Assembly: GCA_026075535.2 (NCBI GenBank)
Contig: AP026541.1
Span: 10,602,001-10,666,000, forward strand
DNA length: 64,000 nt
Direction: 5' to 3'
Source: Tricholoma matsutake
Taxonomy: Eukaryota > Basidiomycota > Agaricomycetes > Agaricales > Tricholomataceae
The notes below the pieces were generated by a model. That model did not search any database, was not told the DNA's origin, and saw only the letters and a list, made by a program, of their open reading frames with translations. Of this stretch, positions 33,594 to 42,044 are shown piece by piece (the first letter of the stretch is position 1; every line of letters begins with the position of its first letter). The position numbers and the translations under genes were made by a program.

Positions 33594-34113
33594 TGGACAC
33601 ACCAGAGGTGGTCCCTGCTCAGGCAATCTGGTTGATGACTATGTTCTGGCTCCCTTCTAACTATTTTTTTTTTCTTTTTTTTTTTTGGTGGAAGCATTTT
33701 TCCCACAATTTTGTGGGAGGCTTTGAGACACTAGAATTCCATTTCTGGAAAACCATCCTGCTTAATATGGGGATGACAATGTTACTGCTCTCACTGCCTG
33801 CTTAGGGGTTCCGAGGAATGTGAACCTCAGAGTAGGGTTACCAGGGAGGAAATGCATTTTATGCACACTGTATGATTACAGTAGTGTGGGACTCATCACA
33901 TTGGATAATACCCACTAAAACCCCCCAGTGGCTGAACAGGGGTAGGATTCGAACTCGAGACCTCCTGCCTATTGTCAGTTGGTCACAGGGCCTAGGCCAA
34001 GTATGATGGTTGCCACTACACCATTGTGCCCCGGCTCCCTTCTAACTATGACATGCGTGACTACTAACTAAGTCACATGACTACCAGGAGTAGGTGCCAG
34101 GCGCCCTACTCCA
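33594..34113 (-). repeat. Ty3-B 5' LTR, enlarged by a SINE
   Basis: Matches 19970-20104 over 135 bp once the SINE (33665-34032) and one 17-bp duplication are removed. Confidence 0.86.
33665..34032 (-). mobile_element. tRNA-derived SINE
   Basis: A 368-bp insertion flanked by perfect 17-bp direct repeats GGCTCCCTTCTAACTAT (33648-33664 and 34033-34049). On the reverse strand it starts GGGGCACAATGG, has an A box TGGTGTAGTGG (34023-34013) and a B box GAGTTCGAATCC (33956-33945) at tRNA spacing, then a unique body, and ends in a nearly pure A tract (33665-33686). These are the marks of a Pol III retroposon moved by LINE machinery. The tRNA-like head is closest to the Glu/Asp/His style by its D-arm; which tRNA is not determined. 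Confidence 0.9.
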
Positions 34114-34132
34114 GGGGTCAGGTGGTGAATGA
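34114..34132 (+). pseudogene. Last codons of the gene split by Ty3-B
   Basis: After removal of Ty3-B and one GGGG copy, the acidic tail reads on through GSGGE and stops at TGA (34130-34132). Ty3-B therefore landed about six codons before the stop. Confidence 0.55.
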
Positions 34133-34805
34133 GATATGGGTGTTGTTTAATACATATTCTGGTTAATGGCAGTAATTGATTTACTTACCTCTTCATATTC
34201 ATGCTTGCCAAGTCACTTAATGTATTTCAAGTTAATACCATCTTTTCTATTTATCCAAAGCTATTGTTATGATCTGAGATGTGTGAGAGACAGATGTAGG
34301 GCAAAATGGACATGGGGAAAATCTATGACCTGATGAAAGACAACTGTTGCAATCAGAGACATGTGAGAGAGATGGATGTAGGGTAAGGCAGATAAAGGGA
34401 AAATCTATGACCTGACAAAAGACAACCGCATGAGTAGAGTGCAATATGTGCACAGAGCAAGTGAGCCACACAGCAACCTACAAGGGTGAAATGGACTTGG
34501 CTTCAGCTACAGTCGCGGACAGCCGAAGTCTGCTTATTTTGTAAAACAACTTTGTAAACAAGTTTGATTGCCTCCAAGTGCAAAAATATCATGTATTAGA
34601 TTATTTATAAATATCCTATATGAGCCAATTCTCAATAACTGATGTTTTGATTCTGTGACCCTCTAAAATTAGGCAGAAATCTGGAAAGATCTGGAAAAAT
34701 TGCCAATCAACTCCTTGCTATACGTTGTTGATAATAATGTGATAAGATCGAGACATTTACTACAGGGTGACCACCAAAAAAGGAATATATATCTCAGCCA
34801 CTAAC
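34133..34805. other. Unassigned, with a local duplication
   Basis: No gene. A unit of about 80 bp is tandemly duplicated at about 34266-34345 and 34350-34428 (shared GGAAAATCTATGACCTGA). Bases from about 34768 on may belong to the 5' end of the following transposase gene. Confidence 0.5.
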
Positions 34806-36175
34806 ATGCCTGGAGGACAAAAAGCAAAGAAAGCGAAGCATAATCACAACATATCTGGACTTAAAAATCAGTCTAGAAACTTACCTTCACACTCTGACTC
34901 CACACCTCATCCCACTCCCCCTTGATCAGAAGCTCCTAGCCCAGAGTTGAGTGAGGTTGAGGATGACTTGGAGCCTGAGGCTGAGAATGATTCTGAATTT
35001 TTAAACCATTTTGATAGTCTAAAAGCAGATTTTCAGCAGGAGAATGTGGAAGACTAGTCAGATGAAGAAGGAGAAGATGCTGGAGGCATGGATGAGTTGA
35101 TGGAGTTGTGCAAGGAAGATCTGACAGAAACCATGGTGAATATGATGATGGAAGAGGATCTGAATGATCTTGATTGGATGCTGGAGAAACTTAAAAATAA
35201 AGCTGCAAAGTGAAAGGAGAAGGCCAAAGGTGAGTGTCTGTAAGCTTGAGTTGAACAACACACCAAATTTATGCAGGAGAGCAGCTCAAGCAATATGCAA
35301 AGGGACCTGATGTAATGAGCAAGTCTAAAAGAACTAAACAAAATAAGGACCAGACATCACTCACTGGTCATTTTGGATTCACGAGCACAAAGTCTGCTGC
35401 TGCAGTCAAGGATTCATTCTCACAGGCATCGGAAACTGATAACCTCTCTGCCACACAGTCCATGCCCACACCTCGAATCATGACTTCTGTGGTGCCCCCT
35501 CAAGCCGATGTCCTGCCACATGCACGATCAGCATCTGTTCTGTCTGATCCATCTACAGATGCAGGTGATCAAGAGGAGGATCAGGAAGATCCATCAGGTC
35601 TTGCTGATGTACAAGAGGATGTTGTAGGAGAAATCAAAGAGGAGGGCCTTGATGAGCAGGAAAATTATGAGTCCGATCTTGAGGAAGCCATTCAAGGGCC
35701 AAAACATGCAGTTAAGGATTGGTCAGACCTTTGAAAGCAAATCAAGACTTACCTGGCAAAGCACAGCAAGAGTTTGCGGTTATCAAAACTAAACCAATAC
35801 CTCATCATATCCAATTTCACCACTCTCCAATTGAAAGGGTTGTCTCGAACCCAGGCCAGTGTTGAGATTGCATGCCAGTGGCATGAAGGCCCTGGAAATT
35901 GGTTCATGCGTCGAGTTCATGCACTTGCACAGCATTATCAGGCATTTGAGGAATGAAGCGAGGGGGGGGAATGAATGCACATTCATGGCTTTATGACAAA
36001 GCAGTTCAAAGCCAAACTCGTGATTGGCTCACATCACAGGAGACTGCCAAGGTCACTCCACACCATTTACAGCAAGCACTTAATGAAGTGATTTTCCCTG
36101 TCCTCAATATTATTCTAAAATCTCCATTGAGTGAGCGAACAGCAAGACAGTGGCTGATCAAGCTTGGTTTCAAGC
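34806..36175 (+). pseudogene. DDE-superfamily transposase, N-terminal fragment
   Basis: The ATG at 34806 opens an acidic, Ser/Pro-rich region. An intron at about 35231-35277 (GTGAGT..GCAG) joins it to an exon with GPDVMSKSKRT and SLTGHFGFTST. Another acidic stretch follows, then a helix-turn-helix-like part: FTTLQLKGLSRTQASVEIA, WHEGPGNWF, a WLYDKAV segment (from 35983), and PLSERTARQWLIKLGF (to 36174). From memory this layout belongs to transposases with a C-terminal DDE_1 domain found in many copies in agaricomycetes. The DDE domain itself is absent, because the gene ends at the reverse-strand Tnp2 fragment. TGA codons near 34919, 35212, 35731 and 35954 fit decayed CGA; the TAG near 35057 fits CAG. 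Confidence 0.72.
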
Positions 36176-37073
36176 AGACTATTATAATCTACTTCCAGAA
36201 GACAAGGTGCCTTTGCTAGAATATCTGCCACTTCTGTAGGCTGGAGAGGTACTGGATGGTCATCCATGGCCATGTCTCCTGGCTCAAGAATATCACATAA
36301 TTATTTTAAATGATCTTCACTGTGCAGTAAAGCATCTACATGTGCTCTGACAAAACATTGTAAGATCTAAATCCCCTGATCTTGGTATTAGCTATCAATT
36401 TTTGAGCAAAATAATTGAAACACATGCGGAGATGATAATTGATGTTCATTCCATTCATTTGTTCACCTGGAAACTCACTAAAAGATGCCAAAGGACCCCA
36501 ATATTTGAGAAGAGCACCATTATGCATTGCATAATGATGGTTTGGCTTAGATGGACAATGTGGAAAAAGTTGTTGAATAGCAGCTCGATATTGGATATAA
36601 TGCTGAGTATAAGCATCAGCATCAGCATTGGAGGTTTTATATGCAGCTACAATATTTGTTGCTGCAACAACAGGATAGAAGCAGTAGAAGTGCTGGCAGT
36701 GGAAATTTATGGCAGTAGTCATATACCAGAATTCAGGAATAATGAGGGGAAAGATACACTTGAAGAGGGTGAGATATTCCCGAGCTTTGAGTTTGCCATG
36801 GCTTGGTTCACCAAGATTGGTTGGTGGTCATCGTATCCATGTTGGAAGAGTAATATCATGAATACAATTTCTTATTGCCTGTAGCTCAATTTCTGTGAAG
36901 CTAAAAAGCAAAGGGTCAACAGGAATATAGTTATCATCATTGTCATCATCATCATCATCATCATTGAAGTCATATGCATAGGGATTTGTGTGGCTCTGTG
37001 TGGCTGTAGGTGTTGATGAGGATGAGGATGACTCAGATAATTCAGAAAAAGATGGTGAGGGAGACATACTGAA
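36176..37073 (-). pseudogene. Tnp2-like (CACTA-type) transposase, C-terminal part
   Basis: In coding order: a Ser-rich and poly-Asp stretch, an LTLPTW-like motif (DITLPTWIR), NLGEPSHGKLK in a shifted frame, FWYMTTAINFHCQHFY, then the conserved block LPNHHYAMHNG-like (SKPNHHYAMHNG here) and LKYWGPLASFSEFPGEQMNG (36520-36440). A further degraded frame, PGDMAMDDHP, runs to about 36180. The order and motifs match the C-terminus of fungal Tnp2-like transposases. It is separated from the rest of the gene by the 37074-40300 element. Confidence 0.72.
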
Positions 37074-37304
37074 CTTTACACTGCCCCACATAGTCCTGGA
37101 GGAATCCAGTAGGACTCACCAGGACTCACCAGGAATTCAGTAGGACTCACCAGGACTCACCAGGAATCCAGTGGGACTTACCAGGATTCCTGGTCTGTTA
37201 CCAAACATCCAACCATAATGGAAAGTCAATTTGATATCTTGCAAGTTCAAGTGCCTCAACTTCAGAAATTTCACAATGTGCCCACAAAACAGATTTGTGC
37301 AAAG

Positions 37305-37380
37305 CAGGAATTGAACTCAAGACCTCATGATGAGGAATCACATGACAAACCAGACAAGTGTGCTCAACCAGTTGAGCCAC
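37305..37380 (-). repeat. tRNA-like (SINE-type) module, left
   Basis: The reverse strand has an A box TGGCTCAACTGG (about 37379-37368) and a B box GAGTTCAATTCC (about 37319-37308). It translates as MAQLVEH..LSSIPALH, the familiar shadow of a tRNA-derived repeat. It faces the left end of the element. Confidence 0.65.
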
Positions 37381-37679
37381 AGGAGAATTATTTATTATCC
37401 ATATAAAGTTTATTTATGACTCAAACTCAAACTCAAGCATATAATCTCTCTCAAAGTCACTATTAAGATCAAATAATTTTAATCAACTACATCCCTCGCA
37501 TCTAACGCGAGGGATACAATACAATTAACTACATAAAAAAAGCCCTCCCATGCACCTTGTGCCTAAAAATATTTACAGATAAAACTAAATCCCCTTGCAG
37601 AGGGCAACAATTATTAATAAATAAAGAAAATCCCCTCGCCATTGTAAAATGTGGGTGAGGGGGAGGGCATTAATATGAA

Positions 37680-38130
37680 TGAAAAAAAATGAAAAAAAAA
37701 ACCCTCCCCATGCAAAATGCGGGGAGGGGGCAGCCTGGTGGTGTCTCATTGTGGTGTGGGTGCATGGGTCCTGCTCCCCATCCTCATCCCCATCCCTGTC
37801 CCTGTCCCCATCTCCCTGTCATCCCCATCCCAATGGTTCCCCATTTCTGCCCCATGAGCAGTTGCTTGCGGTGGCAGATTGGGGTGCTGCTGTGGTGGTG
37901 GCCATCATCGCCATTCCACCCACAATCCACCCCACGAGCAGTGGCTCATGGGGCTGGAGGCAGGTGGTGTCGTTGGCCCCGTGGTTGGCGGCCATGCTTC
38001 ATGTTCTGGGGGTTCTGGTGCTGGTAGGTGGTGGCATCATCATTGTCGTCGACTGCACACTCACAATCCACCCTATGAGCAGAGGCTCGCAGGTGTGGGG
38101 TGGGTGTGTTGGGTTGTCTCATGTCCGGCC
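37680..38130. repeat. Low-complexity C/T-rich block related to 16.8-17.9 kb
   Basis: It holds CCCATCC/CCTGTCC runs and, near 37928, the ATCCACCCCACGAGCAGTGG segment also seen near 17252. No gene is supported here, although long shadow frames exist. Confidence 0.6.
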
Positions 38131-38139
38131 GTCATTACA

Positions 38140-39290
38140 AGTAGAGTAGAAACCTATAAAACAAAAGAAACAAGTTAGTTAGTTTATAAAAACAAAAAGC
38201 AAACAAAAAAAAACTTACATAGGGCCCAAGCGACGCAATCTGCGTCGTTTGGGCCCACATTCCATGCAGTCGGCTCATTTGTGGGTGGTGGCATCATTAC
38301 CAGTAGATTATAACCTAGAAAACTAAAGAAACAGGTTAGTTAAATTATCAAAAAAAAAAACTTATGTAGGGCCCATGAAGTCAGCTCGTTTGCGGGTGGT
38401 GGTGTTGTTACCAGTATGCTGGTAGGGGGTTCTGGTGCTGGTAGGCAGTGGCATCATCATTGTCGTCAACTGCACACACTCACAATCCACCCTACGAGCA
38501 GAGGCTCGCAGGCATGGGGTGGGTGTGTTGGGTTGTCTCGTGTCTGGCCATCGTCACCAGTAGAGTAGAACCTATAAAACAAAAGAAAGGAGTTAGTTTA
38601 TAAAAACAAAAAGCAAATGAAAAAAACTTACATAGGGCCCAAACGACGCAGATTGCGTTGTTTGGGCCCATGTTGGCTCGTTTGTGGGTGGTGGTGTCAT
38701 TACTAGTAGATTATAACCTAGAAAACTAAAAAAACGAGTTAGTTAGTTTATAAAAACAAAAATCAAACAAAAAAAACTTATGTAGGGCCCAAACACTGCG
38801 ATCTGCATCGTTTGGGCCTGCATTGGCTCGTTTGTGGGTGGTGGTGTCGTTACTAGTGGATTATAAACTAGAAAACTAAAAAAACGAGTTAGTTAGTTTA
38901 TAAAATCAAAAATCAAACAAAAAAAACTTATGTGGGGCCCAAACGACATGATCTGCGTCATTTGGGCCCGCATTGGCTCATTTGCGGGTGGTGGCATTGT
39001 TACCAGTAGATTATAACCTATAAAACTAAAGAAATGAGTTAATTAGTTTATAAAAACAAAAAGCAAATGAAAAATACTTATGTGTGGCCCAAACAATGCA
39101 GATCGCGTCATTTGGGCCCATGTTGGCTCGTTTGCAGGTGGTGGCATTGTTACCAGTAGATTATGACCTAGAAAACTAAAGAAACAGATTAGTTAGTTTA
39201 TAAAAACAAAAAGCAAATGAAAAAAAAACTTATGTAGGGCCCAAACGATGCAGCAGGTTGCGTCGTTTGGGCCCACGTTCCATCCAGTCG
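38140..39290. repeat. Tandem array of a ~151-bp unit carrying a GC-rich hairpin
   Basis: Hairpins of the type GGGCCCAAACGACGCA..TGCGTCGTTTGGGCCC lie near 38222, 38635, 38787, 38938, 39089 and 39238; the last four intervals are about 151 bp. A degraded unit lies near 38368. Between hairpins each unit has a T/A-rich stretch and a conserved TAGATTATAACCTA segment. Differences between units are mostly CG versus TG or CA. Confidence 0.85.
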
Positions 39291-39514
39291 GCTTGTTTGA
39301 AGGTGGTGGTGATGGTGGAGTGGGCATGGGAATGGTGGCGGTGGGTGTCCACGCAGTGGTGGTGGTGGTAGAACGGAGAGGAGGGAGGCGGTGGCGTTGT
39401 CGAGAGTGGTGGTGATGGTTGATGAGCTGGCAGTGTTGATGACACAGCTGTGTGCTTTGTCATGCACAGCCACCCCAATGGTACCTAGAGCAGTTAGTGG
39501 ACTCACTTTGTAAG

Positions 39515-39590
39515 TCTATGTGGTGTAGTGGTTATATTGGCTGTGCTGAAATGTTGTTGTCTAATGCCTAGGGTTCAATTCTGCCTTGTG
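39515..39590 (+). repeat. tRNA-like (SINE-type) module, right
   Basis: An A box TGGTGTAGTGG (39521-39531) and a B box GGTTCAATTC (39572-39581) at tRNA spacing on the forward strand, facing the right end of the element. The A box is identical to that of the SINE at 33665-34032. Confidence 0.65.
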
Positions 39591-39820
39591 TCATTTATTT
39601 TATTACTTAGTATTGAGGACTCCCGGTTCAATCCTACTGGATTCCTGGTCTGTCCTCCTGGATTCCTCATAGTCCAAGTCCTGGGGAATTCCTGGAATGG
39701 TACCAGGAAGAGCCCAATTTACCAGGATTATACCAGGAATCCACCAGGAATCCTACTGGAAGAGAAACTGCCAGGAATAAACCATTTGGTGGACAATGGC
39801 TGAAGCAGGGACTACCAGGA

Positions 39821-40280
39821 AGACCAGGATTCCTCCAGGAAGACCAGGATTCCTCCAGGAAGACCAGGATTCCTCCAGGAAGACCAGGATTCCTCCAGGA
39901 AGACCAGGATTCCTCCAGGAAGACCAGGATTCCTCCAGGAAGACCAGGATTCCTCCAGGAAGACCAGGATTCCTCCAGGAAGACCAGGATTCCTCCAGGA
40001 AGACCAGGATTCCTCCAGGAAGACCAGGATTCCTCCAGGAAGACCAGGATTCCTCCAGGAAGACCAGGATTCCTCCAGGAAGACCAGGATTCCTCCAGGA
40101 AGACCAGGATTCCTCCAGGAAGACCAGGATTCCTCCAGGAAGACCAGGATTCCTCCAGGAAGACCAGGATTCCTCCAGGAAGACCAGGATTCCTCCAGGA
40201 AGACCAGGATTCCTCCAGGAAGACCAGGATTCCTCCAGGAAGACCAGGATTCCTCCAGGAAGACCAGGATTCCTCCAGGA
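39821..40280. repeat. 20-bp minisatellite, 23 perfect copies
   Basis: The unit AGACCAGGATTCCTCCAGGA repeats 23 times with no mismatch, up to the right inverted terminus. Because 20 is not a multiple of 3, all frames stay open through it, giving misleading long repetitive ORFs on both strands. Confidence 0.97.
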
Positions 40281-40300
40281 ATACGTGGGGCAGTGTAAAG

Positions 40301-41754
40301 AGCTCGAGACATAGATGGTGGTGTATGTTGCATTGCCACTGCAGCCTCAAGATTATGTTCAGCTGCTTCTTGAAGAAGCTCATCAAACTCTTCAGCAGAA
40401 TCTGATACATCTGCTTCACTCCAATGCTCATCCTGTTCCACCTCTTTAATTTTTTGGATTTCATCCTCATCCCATCCAATTCCCCAGAGTGCACAAAGAT
40501 GATGCTGTAGAATACCCTAAAGTCAGTTATGCATAAAACCTAGTACAACATGTTTGACTAGGTCCCAATATGGAAGATTATGCAGTGGGGTCCACCGCAC
40601 ACCTGTTGTCTTTTGCAGAGCATTTTGACCAGCTTTGGTCATCTGATGTAACCATGCCTCTGCCTGTGCTCGCACCTGTGCACCATTATGGAGTTCCCAA
40701 GGTTGAATATTGAGATCCTCTAGCTGATCACTGGTGCAGAGGCAGAAAGAACAGAACATTGTAGCACCATGTCCCAAAAAGCCAGTAGCCTTGCAACTTC
40801 CCTCAAGATCAGCAATCACAGGTGCAATTTTTGCTTTCACAGAGATGCCATCAGGATGTCTAGATGTTGGCAAATTTTGGCCTGATGCAGCACCATACTT
40901 GGCAACAGAGTTAATAACAGGTTCAAGAAGATGGGAGATGGTTGTGGGGTCAGGAAGATGGGGAGGTGTGAGACCAACAATAAAGGTATTCTCAAATCGA
41001 TACCGAAGATGAAAAGGTAAGTTCAAGCAATAAAGCAGGATTGCTCCACAAGACACTTTTTTGCCTATATATAAAATAAGCTGTGCCATAGTCTGTGCAG
41101 AATTTGTTAATAACTTACCAGCAATCTTGTTGGTATAAGGATTGAACCAATCAATATAGATTCCAAATAGTAAATGATAAGAAGACTGTAGAAAACCTTG
41201 CAAGTCATCCCAAGCAGGGCTATCCTGGATATCATTCATATTGGCACCAAAGGCAGCTGGTGGATGGCTTCTGTGGTGGTTGAAAGTCTCATGAAGGCTG
41301 TCTTCAATGACCTTGGAAGATAATAAGAACTGAAGCCAAGAATCAAAGGATTGTGTAGTGTATAGATGACATGGGACCCATTTAGGACCATTTGGAGTAT
41401 TCTGAGTTGTCCAGAGGTTTGTGTTACAGGATTGTGATCTTGGGGATGCCTTCCACTGACATTTCCAAGGAATAGGATGAGAAAAGAGGGAAAAGCACTT
41501 GGGGCAGCATGCTGTCCAGATGATTTCTGGCTCTGAGCAGTGGAGCCAATATGCTGTGCAGACATCATGAGGGTGTTGGATGTTTGGAAGCTTGACATTG
41601 AGTCCAGATGATGAAAGAGCAACCCCAACAATAGAGAGAGTCACAGAAATAATAAGTTGAAATTCTTGTAGAATTTTGTTGGTGATAGAACAACTCACAC
41701 CAGCTCTATTGTGGAGCCAGATGACAAGGAGACAGATCATCTTTGTGGTAAGTA
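40301..41754 (-). pseudogene. Tnp2-like (CACTA-type) transposase, main part
   Basis: The exon begins at 41754 after an AG acceptor. Motifs: ACCPKCFSLF (Cys pair), PKWVPCHLYTTQSFDSWLQ, SPAWDDLQGFLQSSYHL, then the catalytic-region block FGIYIDWFNPYTNKIAGK, SCGAILLYCLNLP, GLTPPHLPDPTTISHLLEP and ATMFCSFCLC. This is the layout of fungal Tnp2-like DDE transposases, which cut CACTA-type elements at their inverted ends. Two stops near 40523 (TGA for Trp and TAG) interrupt an otherwise continuous frame that runs on through GILQHHLCALW to 40301, where the 3.2-kb element is inserted. Confidence 0.78.
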
Positions 41755-41824
41755 CTGTAGAAAAGTTGATATCTGCATAATTAGTATATTAGTCTGGATC
41801 TAACAATAACAATCTAGCACTTAC

Positions 41825-42044
41825 CTGCGGGAGAATTAGAACCTCTAGAACATTTTGGTGATGGGCTTGGGGATGATGATTGCTGCTTTCCCTTTTCCAG
41901 TTGTGACACAGGCCATTTATCTTTATCCTGTTTCTCATGCTTCAAAAGGGTAGAACCATCAACATACTGTCCTGGCTGTTCAACATCATTGATGAAGATG
42001 GTTTTTGTGCAGCAAATTGTACAGTTACATATGACTGGAGGCAT
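41825..42044 (-). pseudogene. Tnp2-like transposase, first exon
   Basis: The ATG at 42044 opens MPPVICNCTICC, a Cys-rich start, then a Lys/Ser-rich segment. It ends at a GTAAGT donor (41824-41819); the acceptor is at 41755. The exon leaves one base over, which fits the phase of the next exon. Confidence 0.6.

Larger units (their letters stand above)
19970..34113 (-). mobile_element. Ty3-B: Ty3-type LTR retrotransposon with nested insertions
   Basis: Short LTRs of 135 bp at 19970-20104 and 33594-34113 (the latter enlarged by a SINE) enclose a reverse-strand element. They are flanked by GGGG on both sides (19966-19969 and 34114-34117), a probable 4-bp target duplication. The interior holds gag (33449-32166), then, after the nested Ty3-C, the gag zinc finger and pol (24519-20110). 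RT precedes integrase, which is the Ty3 order. Without Ty3-C and the SINE it would be about 6.1 kb. Confidence 0.88.
37074..40300. mobile_element. 3.2-kb element with 34-bp inverted ends, inserted in the Tnp2-like gene
   Basis: Bases 37074-37107 are the inverted repeat of 40267-40300 with two mismatches; the ends read CTTTACACTGCCCCAC. The outer flanks GAAC (left) and GAGC (right) may be a mutated 4-bp duplication, if the end is taken as TTTACACTG. Both flanks are Tnp2-like coding sequence on the reverse strand. The interior has no long protein frame: short CCAGGAATCC-type repeats (37108-37195), a tRNA-like module on each side facing outward, a hairpin tandem array (38140-39290) and a 20-bp minisatellite at the right end. 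This looks like a non-autonomous DNA transposon with subterminal repeats, as in CACTA elements; the superfamily is not proven. Confidence 0.7.

Noticed and set aside
37305..37380. Functional nuclear tRNA genes at 37305-37380 and 39515-39590
   Set aside because: A and B boxes are present, but I could not fold a full cloverleaf with a proper acceptor stem, and both lie in repeat sequence. A tRNA-derived repeat fits better.
38140..39290. CRISPR-like array because of regular hairpin repeats
   Set aside because: Units are about 151 bp, the spacers are themselves repeats, and the context is eukaryotic with introns and LTR elements.
39667..40494. Long repetitive open frames through the minisatellite on both strands
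   Set aside because: They arise from 23 copies of a 20-bp unit without stop codons; the only real coding signal is the Tnp2-like segment left of 40301-40441.
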